Assembly (NCBI GenBank): GCA_942486035.1
Contig: CALNXK010000071.1
Coordinates: 836,001 to 900,000, forward strand
Direction of reading: 5' to 3'
Origin: Porites lobata
Taxonomy: Eukaryota > Cnidaria > Anthozoa > Scleractinia > Poritidae
Length of the DNA stretch: 64,000 nt
Shown: one piece after another, positions 36,201 to 47,700 of the stretch
Numbering within the stretch: the stretch's first letter is position 1
Layout: the number at the start of each line of letters is the position of its first letter
Translations under genes and position numbers: made by a program
Notes under the pieces: model-generated
Database searches by the model: none
Told to the model about the DNA's origin: nothing
What the model saw: the letters and a program-made list of their open reading frames with translations, nothing else

Positions 36201-39200
36201 AGAATCCTTCAACTTCAGCTGATTTATTTTAAAGTACATGTATTTTTTTTTTCAGGTATTCGCCATAGCAGCTCATCTAGTTTATTGGGGAATGGCTACT
36301 ATTGTGTACCCTCTCTGTGAGAGTAACGTGTATGTTGTCGCACCCAACTCCTCTGTAAACGTGTAAGTCTGTCCAAAATGCGCGTTACCTCACACTGTAC
36401 ATCTCGTCTGGTTTTTCCAGTCTTGTGTATTGTACTCTTTCTGTAAGACTGGGGTACTTTATTAAAACCTATCATGTGTACATGTGTTTCGTGAGCCCCT
36501 TTGACCATACAGGGCAGTGTGTTCTTTATGAAGTGCGGGCCAATTAGAACACTTGTGACATGGGCATGAAGTCGTAGCCTCGCACGCATACGTTCTTAGG
36601 GGTTCGTCACGCGTTCCTGGGGAGGATTGCGTGACGAGCCCAAAAAACGTCTGAATGGGAGGCTAGGAGTTATAAAGCACATCTAGTCAACTTGCAATTA
36701 ATCAAAGGGAAATTTTATGAAGCGCATGTTATATATGCCAATCATCTATTAAACAATTTTTTTTTGTTGCAGCTCATCACCACTCGTCGAAGAGTTTACG
36801 TCAAGGTTTCCGCGCATGTCACTGCACAACGTGCTGTCGGAATTCTCGTTACCAGCTCCTCTCAGTGAACACAATAATCCCCTGGGGTTACCACAGCAGC
36901 AGGTATTTCTGAGCTGGTACAAAACTTGTGTAGTTTATTGTTCACCCCCGCCTGGTTAGCTCAGTTGGCAGAGCGCCGGTCTGTTGGGCGGGAGGTCGCG
37001 GGTTCAAATCCCGGCGGGACCAACACTCGGGGTCTTTTAATAACTGAGAAGAAAGTGCTGCCTTTGTAGTGACATCTTGCAAACAGTTAGACTTTCCGGT
37101 CTTCTCAGATAAGGACGAAAAACCGTAGGTCCCGTCTCACAGCACTTTCACTGAATATCTGGTTCTTGTTGGACGTAAAAGAACCCACACCACTGTTCGA
37201 AAAGAGTGGGGGACTTAGACCCTGGTGGTGTGACCAATCATTCCTAAGCTGGGTCAGGTTAATTGTAAACTCTCAATTTTTTTCACGATTTCTGTGATAT
37301 TCCTGAAAATGGGCAAACATAGTGATTTTCGAATTAGTTCCTTCCAAGTAGAAGGTGCATGACGAATTTTACAGTTTAACAGGAAAAACTCAAAAATATT
37401 TTAAAGAGTTTATATGGTTTTGGAGGACGCTGTCACAAAATTACAGACGTTTGTATGGATCTTTAACCATGTTTCAAGAGTCGTAACTTGACCCTGTTCA
37501 ACCTTAGATAGAGCACCAAACTTGTTCAACTAACCAATCTTAACATGACCCTTGATATGGTGGTACCAGTTTATCGATTAGTTTAAATTTGAAACTCGCC
37601 CCAGTTCCCTACTCAACTCCAATATGGCCAATAGGGGAAACAAAGCCCCCCTTCCCCCCACTAACCTCCTGCCCCCTACTCCTTCTCAAACTGCTTCTTC
37701 AGTCGACATATTACAGACAATCTTGAAGGAACCTAATTCTCGCGGAAAAAATACATAACCGTAACAGATACACAGAAAAGAGGTAGAGAACAAGGAAACG
37801 TTTCCCCAAGCGTCAGATGTAACAAGTGCAATGAAGAAATTATTAATAAATAGCTACAATTGGCGATAATATTAGTCTAGACACTCAACTATGCCCTCGT
37901 CCACATTTCTTTCGTTCTGCCGATACCTTGCACTTCAAAAGGAAAAACAAGCCGTTCCTCCTCCACGTCCCCCTCCCCCGCTACAAACGATGTTGTGCTG
38001 CTGCCCAGCCGCCTGTATCCGGGAAACAACAACCAAGTCAACATTGGTCATGGTAGGAGGAATGGGTTCAGATTGTTTTTCGAACTGTAGTTTATTCGAC
38101 GATTGTGTCTCACGAATTTTGTCGCCGACTCACTGTTCGTTGCTGCAATTTCACTATTCTTTTAATTCAAGTTTTCCTTTCTCTCCTTTTGGCGATAAAA
38201 CATTCTATGTTATTCGCCCTCTTAATCATGGTTTTTGGAATGGTACGTGACATATTTTTTATTCCTTCCTTTCAAAAGGTTTTTTTTGTCCAATTTTAGG
38301 CGGAACAGGTGCAAATGGTGGTGTGGATGTTGCAACGAAGATTATTAATACAGGTATTTTACACGTATGAGTGATCAATCGTATTGTGCGTGGAACTGTT
38401 ACATATGGTTATACCACACCAGGCTGGATATTTGCTCCGTACCACACCTTAACTGGGGCGATTTTCAGTTGAATGGTCATCTTTTAGTGAGCAGTATTAC
38501 AAAATGTGGTTGGGACGCCACCAAGCATTAGCGATGAGTTCTTGCTCTTGAAAAAAAATCACGGCCTTAGTGCAAAACGTCTTTTAACCCTGCTTTTAAC
38601 TGAAAAAAAAGTTTACAACGTGTTAGCAAAAGGTCAGACACGAAAATGGACTTTCTGACTTTGTTTAATGACATTTTGTTTTCTTTTTTCCTATTTTACA
38701 CTTCGGAGTAAAGGTTGAGCAAAGATTGGAATAGTTCTTTGATTAGCTAAACAGTACGACGGTATTGTCGACGGACTTTCCTTTCGGTAAACCTCTCGAA
38801 AACAGGCTCCCCTATGGTACGCTTGGAACTGATTGTCAGTTTGTTTATCTCTTCAGCTACACACCTATGTGTTTCTGGTACCCACGGCCCAATTTGAACA
38901 AAGCAGTGGGCAAAGAGTGCGTTGGATATTCGGAGATAGTTTTCCGGATGGTCTGTCATCATTAGCCGATAACCAACATGAGCCTGCCGAGAATGAAATA
39001 AACCCCGAGCTGGAAGAGGAACTAAAGGATCTGACGTACGCTGAAAGGAAAAGTGTGCTTCAAGTACCCGCTGCATTGAATCCTGAAGACATGAAGTTAT
39101 TTACAAGGTAGGAGAAGAGAATGGGATTCTGTGGTATTGAGAGGGTTCTCTGGCGTGTGTGTGTGTGTGGTTTTTTTTTCGCGTTTTTCAGGCGAGCAAA

Positions 39201-40629
39201 GGCAAGCGCGGAGTGAGCAAGGAGCGCCAGACACGCACGCAGCGCGTGTCTGTCCCTCCACGCTCACCCACGCCGGCCTCGTGCTCGCCTGAAAAACGCG
39301 AAAAACCCAATGTGGTAAAGAGGTCACGGTCTTGCACTGTATTAGAAGGCTGAGGTATCTCTTCCTTCCCCGCAGTGGTTCAGTGGGATGTTATGGGACT
39401 TCCACTACCTCTATCGACTGCTGAGGGAAAACTGAACGACTCAGCAGATTCTATTCCCCAATCTTCTGGCTACGCCAGGGACCCGGTCCCTAACCTGCAT
39501 AACAGGCGCTTTTAATATGAGCCAAGCGAGGTGAACGCGGAATTTCGCGCGGAGCGCGACATGCGCGAGACGCGAAATTAAGCGCTGATAGAGCGTCTGT
39601 TATGCAGGCTACCTGCCCTCTGATCAAAACTCCAGAGGACTCTGGGTACAAGATTGCAGATTCTTAGGCTCTGCGGTTGGGTGAGTACCTGAATAAAACG
39701 GACACAATCTTAGACTTTCTTCAGATAATCTTCAAGGTTATAATTCAAAACCTTCAGACTAGCAATACATTAGCTTCTCAGAATAACAATCAGAGACAAC
39801 ATCAGAAAACAATCAGAATCTTCGAGGCAGAGAAAATTTCGTGGGTGGTGGGATTTTCCAAAACGAAAACACGTGATACTGACGTCATACCCCAGGGGGG
39901 TACTCGGGATTTCAAGTGACGGGGATGATCAAATGGAGCCAAAAGTCAAGACCCAAAAAAATCCCTAGGGCTTCCAGCAAAACCCAAAAAAATCCCTGGA
40001 CCAAAAATAAACCCCCAAAAAATCCCATTCCGATTTTGTGGCCCTTAAAAGTTCCAGAAAGGGGTAATGCTATAACAAGAAAAACATTGGAAATTGATTC
40101 TCGCGCGGGGCACGAAAATTTTCGTTGCGCCGGGCGAGCGTGATTTCTCCTTCTTCCAAGTGAAAATGTTCACTGGAAGTGTAAGTGTGCTGCTCACTAG
40201 TACATCATTAAAAATTTTAAAAATTGCCGATTCTTTTTAATGCCCCCAAAAAATCCCTACTCGAATCAAGCTACCCAAAAAAATACTTGCCAAATTTTCG
40301 TACCCCAAAAAATCCCGGAATCGAAAATTTCAAACCCAAAAAAATCCTTCGATCATCCCCGTCACTTGAAATCCCGAGTACCCCCCTGGGCGTCATACTG
40401 AGTCCCAGTTTCCCACAGTATCTAATGTTATTGCTCCTATTTTCTGAAGTTTGGAATTATATCCCCCAGGCTGACACCTTACTTTAGAGGAAAACAGCAT
40501 TTGGAAGAAGTCATGTATTACGAGAACCTGCGAAGATCCCAGCTCCTAACACTGCTGGATAAATTCAGAGATGTTCTTTTCTTATGCCAGCATGAAGACC
40601 CAGTAACCCAATATTTCTACAGCAGTTGA
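27281..40629 (+). CDS. NPRL3: NPRL3, GATOR1 complex subunit (16 exons, 536 aa)
   Basis: Coding exons: 27281-27395, 29020-29074, 30382-30520, 30655-30723, 31522-31604, 31885-31955, 32116-32191, 32743-32851, 34315-34349, 34549-34662, 34911-34953, 36256-36362, 36773-36902, 38300-38353, 38857-39107, 40470-40629. All phases close to 537 codons; human NPRL3 is 569 aa. The start MDLCDPVSIVLVTAGSRG with LLFRYPF matches the family N-terminus. FELKVEEVLFVGHP, LFNVVFVLQ, KLARDLKDVF, VSFCLPHK, HLVYWG, IVYPLCESNVY, MVVWMLQRRLLIQL and VPAALNPEDM are family signatures, and the end QHEDPVTQYF corresponds to HEDPVIAVF. NPRL3 pairs with NPRL2 and DEPDC5 in GATOR1, the lysosomal GTPase-activating complex that restrains Rag GTPases and mTORC1 when amino acids are low. 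Exons 7 and 9 use unusual donors (GTTTGC, GTTTGA). Exon 2 is only 55 bp, and several introns hold mobile elements. Confidence 0.96.
29293..29415. mobile_element. Hairpin element in NPRL3 intron 2
   Basis: Arms of ~58 bp: CCTGGGGTCAATTTAATAAA... pairs with ...TTTATTAATTACCCTGG around a short centre near TTTCGGGGTCC. No coding capacity. Confidence 0.75.
29575..29895. mobile_element. Degenerate inverted-repeat element in NPRL3 intron 2
   Basis: CTAGACAACAAGTTGCAACA on the left pairs loosely with TGTTGCTGCAACTTGTCACC on the right. GTCGCAGC, GTAACAGAATTTTGTC and GTGTCAC words recur inverted inside. Boundaries are approximate. Confidence 0.5.
30797..30967. mobile_element. Hairpin element in NPRL3 intron 4
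   Basis: GTTACAGGTGAAAATTATAT...AGACAAAAGAAATTGA-type arms of ~80 bp pair around TTATTATTCATGAATTA, and the outer ends are GTTACAG and CTGTAAC. Boundaries are approximate; no coding. Confidence 0.7.
33302..33434. mobile_element. MITE with TAA target duplication in NPRL3 intron 8
   Basis: The 133 bp element has arms of about 58 bp starting GGGCCTGTTTACGTGGAG. TAA lies directly outside both ends (33299-33301, 33435-33437). A 3-bp TAA/TTA duplication with G-rich ends is typical of PIF/Harbinger elements. Open frames through it on both strands only read the repeat. Confidence 0.75.
36945..37262 (+). mobile_element. tRNA-derived SINE in NPRL3 intron 13
   Basis: The 5' part (36950-37021) resembles a tRNA: A box TGGTTAGCTCAGTTGGCAGAGC and B box GGTTCAAATCC. 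The acceptor stem does not pair and no 3' terminal tRNA context follows. A body with CGGGGTCTTTTAATAACTGAG and GACGTAAAAGAACCCACACC then continues to GGTGGTGTGACC. A second relative lies at 57410-57652. I read this as a SINE, not a functional tRNA gene. Confidence 0.75.
39165..39310. mobile_element. Foldback element in NPRL3 intron 15
   Basis: TTTTTCGCGTTTTTCAGGCG pairs with CGCCTGAAAAACGCGAAAAA. The interior is GC-rich (GCGTGTCTG and GCCAGACACGC also pair). It follows a GT microsatellite (39152-39168). Frames on both strands are repeat-derived. Confidence 0.7.
39883..40400. mobile_element. Inverted-repeat element with CCCAAAAAAATCC units in NPRL3 intron 15
   Basis: GTCATACCCCAGGGGGGTAC with TCGGGATTTCAAGTGACGGG at the left is exactly inverted at 40340-40400. 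Between the ends are many CCCAAAAAA(A)TCCC words. Three apparent ORFs here are low-complexity. Confidence 0.8.
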
Positions 40630-41386
40630 TACGTTTCGTTTTGTAACAGTCGAGGAGGGTACAAGAGTGCTTTGTTGCCAAGTGACCATGATGAATACTG
40701 TGAGAAACATTTTGTCCATTTTGGAATCGGCAGATTCACTCAACAGCCGCGTCTGCCATATTTGTAATAGGCCCTCCCACGTTTTTGTTAGACAGGGATC
40801 AGTTAGCGAAAATCCGTCAACACGGCTAAAAAGAACAAAATAAATATTGTAATTGATTAAGGCGCTCTTTTCTAGCAGTGTCATTGGATATTCGCGTCGC
40901 TAAAAAATAATAATTATAATAATAAACCTTGGAAAGGTACACTGAGACTTGCTTGAAGCTGCTTTGATAAATTCAATAAACGATTATTACTTCAGCCACT
41001 CCCTATCCCCCACTTACTTCTTTAGGTGTTGATGAAGAGCACTACACACAATTGAATTCGCCACGAATTCGCCAATTAATTTTACCACCATGCGAAAGTT
41101 TGGAAAGCGTATGGTAAATGGCTCGTTTCTTTTTCGCACCCACTCCCGCCCCAGACCTCACTGCCATCTCTGGCAATTGACTGCTTTATAGAGGTTCGAC
41201 TGTACCAAGCTGCCAGCTCGGATATAGCAACATTCTAGATGTTAAATTAACACATGCTTTGGTACTAGAGAAGGGAGACGGAAAGAAGCAGTACTTTAGC
41301 CAAATCTAACTCATCAATATCCTCGGTTTCTCGCACAGGGGCAGTTGTTATGGAGCATAAAGTGAGCTGGGAAGAAGAGCGAGATA
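40630..41386. other. NPRL3 3' flank, no gene seen
   Basis: AATAAA at 40839-40844 is a plausible NPRL3 polyadenylation signal about 210 bp after the stop; another lies near 40975. Nothing else is recognised. Confidence 0.4.
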
Positions 41387-41836
41387 CAGTCGACCGATAA
41401 CTCGAATCTTCAGGGGAAATTGAAAAAAAGGTCGAGTTATCAGGAGTTTGAAGCAAATAACCGAAAGTAACGAAATAAGCAAATGGATGGGGAGGGATTG
41501 CAATCAAGCAACAAAGTATACAGGGATGAATACTAAATTTGAACTGGAGTGACAAAAAAGCAAAGACAAAGAATTGACTCGATTGTTTTGATAAATTCAA
41601 TGTTTAGGACTCCAGTACACCGTTTTTTTTTCCCGACTTGTCACACGCCTATAACATGGTTCTAGTTATCGAGGGTAAAATTGTATAGAAATGATCTGAA
41701 GACAAAAAAAATTACTTCGAGTGAGCGGGAGGTTCGAGTTACCGAGGGTAAAATCACAGTAAAGGTAAGAAGGAAATCTAGGGGAAATTAACTTTGGCTG
41801 GAGTTTGCGGGCATTCGAGTTATTGGGAGTCAACTG
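41387..41836. mobile_element. TA-flanked MITE with CAGTYGACYC...ATAACTCGAA ends
   Basis: Ends CAGTCGACCGATAACTCGAA and the complement of TTCGAGTTATTGGGAGTCAACTG are inverted and flanked by TA on both sides, as for Tc1/mariner-type elements. A 47-bp minimal relative is at 54962-55008. Confidence 0.65.
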
Positions 41837-41932
41837 TAATATCTTTTTCCCTCGCTTGCCCTCCTCATTCCCATCACCCTTTGCAACCCCTTCCCTCCGA
41901 GATGACAAGTTACCAGTCCTGTACTTAACACC

Positions 41933-42095
41933 CAGCCTAGTCCCTAGGCGTTCTCTCTTGCCCCGTTGTCCGCGCGAAGTCTGGGAAAGAGCGGGCGAGA
42001 GAAGCGGCTAGTATCTCTTGGAATCTCTCGGTGACGTCACAGCTCACAGTAGCGTCCAGGATTGACCGAGCCGAGAATTCCTAGGGTCTAGGCTG
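41933..42095. mobile_element. 163-bp MITE with 9-bp target duplication
   Basis: Ends CAGCCTAGTCCCTAGG and CCTAGGGTCTAGGCTG are inverted. CTTAACACC stands directly on both sides (41924-41932, 42096-42104). A 9-bp duplication suggests a Mutator-like (MULE) non-autonomous element. Confidence 0.75.
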
Positions 42096-44658
42096 CTTAA
42101 CACCCACTTAAAAAGTACACGTCCTTATTATAATCAGTTTACTTCGACCCTGGGAAAACTTCTAAGCCTACTTTTTCTGAAGGTGAAAAACCTTCAGATG
42201 TAGCATGTCAATGTCCATAGTGCTGCTTTTTGAAAATGCCAGTGTCCTGAATTACTTTTTAGCCTGTCATAGCAAAAGCTGTTCCCGGCTCGCTGGCAGA
42301 AAAATTCTACAATAAATTATATCAAAAGAAAAAAGGACAAGAAGCACACTTCATACAATTCTTCTGTGTCATTTTTATTAGTGATTTAAATTAATAGCTT
42401 ATTTCACATGTAGTTTAAAGATAGTCAAACCTGGAAAATGTGCCCTACCTTTCCAATGATCTGAAAAAAATACTATTGGATGGTTCAAACAAAGAAAGCT
42501 ACCCTACCTTGAGTAAGTTATGTTGAATTAGGAGACAATGATAAATAACTAGAATACACTGTAAATTAAATCATTCAACCAAAATAAAATGCCTCCAAGT
42601 CTCCACAAAGAATAGATGTTCAAGTATATTAACTGTAATACATGCACGTAAGGAAATAATTCATTTAAAATAGTCGTAATAGAATACGTCAAAGCTGATG
42701 GTACAAATGCACCTGGGAATACGTTTCAATGAACAACTGTCTGTTTACAGCTACAGCAGTTTTGTTCTTATCCTTTTGACTAATAGTTCCTGAATGTTAC
42801 CTAACCTAACCAGAAAAGGTATTCCTGCAAGGTTTTAGTGTTCATGGTCTTTGAGGGTCACTGTAAAATGTAAAGTTGTCCATCAAAGCTTCTGTCCCTG
42901 GGCTCAGTTGTTCAAACGATGGATAGCGCTATCACCACATTTATCACTATCCGGTATATATGTATTAGGGAAACCACTTATTGCGCTATCTGCTGGCTAG
43001 AGATTTATCCAGTGGATAGCGTTGTCCACCATTCGAACAACTTGGCCCAAATGTTTAAGACATTCTTTAAAAGAAGCTTTGGAATTTTCTTGTGGGAGGC
43101 AAGGGGATGACAATGTATTTGAACACTGAGGAGAAAGAAACCTGACTTATTTGCACATGCTTTACTACAGTTACAAAAGATGGGCACGTCATAAACTCAA
43201 GTAGTAAAATTCTATGCTATCATGGCATCAATACAAAGTACTGGTATTTCAATACTAAAGAATAATAATATTGACAAACCTTTCTGCGGACCTACCTTAA
43301 TACTCCCAAAAAGTCGAAGCGTTTTGTTTTAAAAAAAATGTACAGTGTTAGTTACTCTCTCCTTTTTTCGTTCTTCAACACAGACGCTGAGAAATTTTAA
43401 GTAACATTTTGCTAGTTTTTTTATGCAGACATTATTTGCATTTTGTTAAACCACTGTAAATTCCATTCAGTCGTTAAATCATGGAAATTGTCTTGTAGGA
43501 GGATAACCTTGTTATTTCCCTTTCAGGAAATATTATTATTTTGGTAGCATTTTTCAATATGCCTGAATAAATAATAATATGTGTATAATACGATACACTA
43601 ATAATTATTAGAGTATCATATTATACCATCTTTCTGTTCTAAAACAAGGAACTCAAAGAATGTATGCCAAGAAGTTTTTCTCCTCTCTTCTCTTTAGAGG
43701 TTTCATGGGTCATTATTGCACTGCATTATGGTGCAAAGGGATTGCAGTTGTGAACGGTATGAACATTAAGTGTGACCCTCTGTAAAGGAGAGAGCATTTC
43801 TCCCTTTTTCGGCACAACTTCAACCACCAAAACCTATAGTGCCCAAGATTTTTTCAGTAAGTCTTTTAATACAGCTTAAAATTAACTTACAGTGCAGTAG
43901 TTCATTGATCAATTTAGACCAGAAATAAGGTGAATGATAAAATGTAACCTTTACCTTGCCTTGAATACAAAACCACAGTGTGACCACATGAACAGTATAG
44001 CTGCTTTTGCCTTAATGGTAGCCATCATGATACAACAACATGTTATCTTGCTGGCAAGCCAATTTTAGTCACATGTGGCCATATTTATTCATGATAACAA
44101 AAAGCATTATTATGGCTTAAACCTACCTTTTTTGTTTTGAATGTACAAAAATGAAATTTCCATTCACAGTAAGTACAAAGTTGAGTCAACCACTGAACTT
44201 ACAATACTCAATCTTTTAGCACGACTCTGGTACTAAATTTAAGAAAAAGGATCATTAAGAAATCTTAAATAAAACTAAGTGAGTGCAACAAATTCATTCC
44301 ATATTCAAAAAATAGATGACTGAAATGCCAGATGAAAGAAAATAGTCTTCACGTCATTTCCACAACGCATGCTAGTAAGAATGGATGGAGGGATAATGGA
44401 GATATGACTCACCTTACACCACCTCCAACATTGACTGATTGTTACTATGGAGGACAAAAACTTACGTTTCCAAAGTAAACTATACTCACGCTTATTTTCG
44501 GTAAATTAAAACGTCCTAGCTGCAACTCATAAATGTATTTTAGACAACTTTGTAAACCGTGACAAAATGTGCATTCAAGATGGCTGTGAAATGTATGCAC
44601 TGCCTCCTTAGTGACAATCATCTGGCATTTCTGTTGACATTAACTTTATTCTAACTGT
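42096..44658. other. Intergenic region or ZNF207 3' untranslated region
   Basis: No coding is recognised. AATAAA on the minus strand at 44645-44650 is only ~10 bases after the ZNF207 stop, so a very short 3' end is possible, but AT-rich sequence to about 42360 could be a long 3' untranslated region, as in vertebrates. A MITE lies at 42905-43043. Confidence 0.35.
42905..43043. mobile_element. MITE, CAGTTGTTC...GAACAACTT family, copy 1
   Basis: CAGTTGTTCAAACGATGGATAGCGC pairs with a degenerate inverted version ending at GAACAACTT, with internal GATTTATCCAGTGGATAGC. A second copy is at 50397-50536. Confidence 0.65.
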
Positions 44659-44677
44659 CTAGAACCTTCTGGGAGGG

Positions 44678-44715
<38 letters not shown>

Positions 44716-47700
44716 AGGTCCAAGAAGTCCCATTGCCCCTCTTGGAGGGGGTCCACGAGGAGGCCCTCCACCAGGGCCTTGAGGCAGAGGTCCCATGAGA
44801 GATGGAGGTCCCATCAAGGGTGGCCTCGGTGGCATTCCAGGTGGCATTCCTTGTTGATGTTGTGGTGGTGGTGGTCCTGGCATTTGGCCAGGATATCCAG
44901 GTGGTCTCATACCAGGTGGCATTGGACCACCAGGAACTGGTCCCCCAGGCATGGGTCCTCCTTGCGGTGGCCCCCCTGTGGGTGCTGATAGCATAGGCAT
45001 TGGATGTTGTTGCATGTTGGACATTAAAGGCATGGGTCCTAGAGGAGGGTGGTTTCCAGGTGCTTGCATCTGTAACGGTGGACCAGTAACCATGGTTGGA
45101 GGGTTGGATGAAACCAAACTGGGTGTCTTAGGAGCGTACGCAGGCAAAGATGCTCGTCTTTCCTCCTGTTAAAGAAAATAATGGTATCACATACATCTTC
45201 ATTAAACAAATATTAACTATTACTTCTTTGATAATATAAACTAAGACAAATATCTGAGACCGTAGAGGTAGTTGGTTGCACAATGTTTGGGGACAGGCGA
45301 GTGATGGACTAAAGACAATTGTTGCACCAGCAGATACATCACATCAGGTGTTGAATGCCATAACTATTCATAAGTAGAATGCCTAAGATGTGTGCAATTC
45401 CCCCAACTGCCTATGGCTATAGTTGATCCAATACCAACTTCAGACTGAGCATTTTAGGAGGAACCACCGACAAAGTTTCTTACTGAACATACAGCTATGG
45501 GAAACGTCAAAAAATAAATGCAATCTATAATGTAGTAAAGGTGAACGGTCAACTAAAGCATGACTGTGAACAACATAAATTAAAATACAATTACTCAAAA
45601 TATATGCTAAATGTGCACATGGTGTGCATCCAACTGAAACAGGAAGCAGTTCAGGTACTTACTAATGAAATGTCTTCATCAGGATGAATCAAACGGCTTG
45701 TTGCTCCTGGTGCAACAATGGTAGCAGGCTTAGACACCACAGGTGCTGAAGTGGGAGGTGGAACCACCATTGGTTTACCTACAATGAAAGAAGATGATTT
45801 TTTTGATAACTAGTCCTTGGAATACGCAAGCATTTTAGAAGACAGAAAAAGTAAATGCTTCAGTAACTGTTTTATTCCTTGCAAAGTGTTCTACTCATCA
45901 ATCATCTTGACAAAGCTATTAAAGGATAATGTAATGCCATTCCTCAAACACCATGAGGGTAAATGCGAAGTCTCTTAAATGAAAAAAATGTTGTATATAT
46001 ATATTAATTTATTGTTGGCCTTACTTTAAAGAGCTTATGGAACTCGAAAATGGACTATTTCTTTCAACCTTATCAACAGCTTCTCTGCTTTGCACGCTGG
46101 TTTTGCAGGGTTTATTCTATACATTGGCCAACAATAATATTAATGAGGCCCTCCTATGCCCCCATTCTGAAATAACTGTATAAAATTAATGCCATTCATT
46201 TCAGTTTCCAAACGTTAAACAATCTTGAAAGATGAGATCACACTTCAGTCTTGGATTCTTGATTAATTCCACTTAACCAATTGTATTTATTGTGATATTT
46301 ATTTCAGATCATATCTGCACTCCATTTTTGGCATGTACATAAACTTCTTGTGGCATTTTTTTCCCAATCGCAGAGATCCCACAATGCCCCACTCTTGAAT
46401 AAACCTTGGTTTTGGTAGCGTGCAACAGTTGATCCAGACTGAGGTCCAAAAACAAGTGTTTAATGCACCACATACAATGCAATTAGGAAAGAAAAATGCA
46501 AGGTGTCACAAACCTGAAGACGAAACAGGTGGGCTTTGATAGCTTGTGGTTGGTGCAGCTGATTGCAGAGGTTTAAAATCAGCACCCACAGGGCCTGAGG
46601 AAGCACTGGATTTAGCAGCCCCATTTACATTCTGAACAAATTAAAAGCATTTTAAACTTAGCTATGCATATACCCTGTATGCATAAATTTCAGCGAAATA
46701 AATGAAAATGAATGCAGTGTGGCACCAATAATAATATTATACACCATTTACTGCTCGTTTATCCTCAAGCAATTGAAGCAGAACAACAACAGGGCATAAG
46801 TCGGTTTTGCAAAATTTGTACATTTAAACAATTAAAGAGAATGATCTGTCCTGTCACAATAGTATTACTTTTTAGGTACATGTTCATGTAAGTAAGTAAA
46901 TTTTCAGGATGAAAATTTATAAGATAAAAAGGGACATAAGGCTATTCCAGAGAAAGAGGGTTTGGACAATTGACAGAACTAAAATAATGCACAATTCACG
47001 ACGTTTTCAATTATGTGTACACGTACCATGGGAATAATTTTTAAATTTCTCTAGTCTTATATAGTATGATTTCATTTCTGTAATTAATGTACTTACTGTT
47101 AGTAGGGAAATACTGGGCAATCCTAGTCAAACTAAACCAAAGCTGCTTACCTGTGCTGCTGGGAAGAGGGGTTTGGTGTTGGGTACCTGAGGCCCTATAA
47201 CTGGACCTTTGTTTTGAAGAGAGGTAATTGTGGCTGTGCTTGGAGGGATGGAAGTTGGTGGCATTCCATGTTGAGGGTATGGCATACTAAAGTAGGACAA
47301 TAGACATTATCAGCCTCATTGTAAATATCGTCAGTTCTAAGAATCAACACTTCAGGCAACATGTTATTCAAATGAATGTTTTGACCAGTAAAAAACAAAA
47401 CAGACTCCAACTTACCCAATCCCTGGAATATGCCCTGGGACTGGCATTTGACCTGGGAACCCAACAGGTGGCATGTGTGGAGCACCTTTAAAAAAGAAAT
47501 ACATTACAGCAATAATAATGCATCAAAAAGACAAAAACTGTGAAAGGTCATTATAAAAGCCAATTTAACAGAGATGCTAGTTCAGTATAAGGAACAACAG
47601 ACAGCCTGAATGAAGCACTTTTTTACAAATTGAACCTTGCAAATAGTAATCACATTGGTGATCTGCACACTCTGTACACTGTACATTTTACCAAGAAGAG

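Noticed and set aside
36950..37021. Functional tRNA gene
   Set aside because: The A and B boxes are good but the acceptor stem does not pair, and a SINE body follows directly.
39677..40487. Three consecutive plus-strand frames rich in Pro/Lys
   Set aside because: They read the CCCAAAAAAATCC repeats of an inverted-repeat element within an NPRL3 intron.
44713..45172. Plus-strand frames of 64-91 aa
   Set aside because: Antisense shadows of the Pro/Gly-rich last exon of ZNF207.
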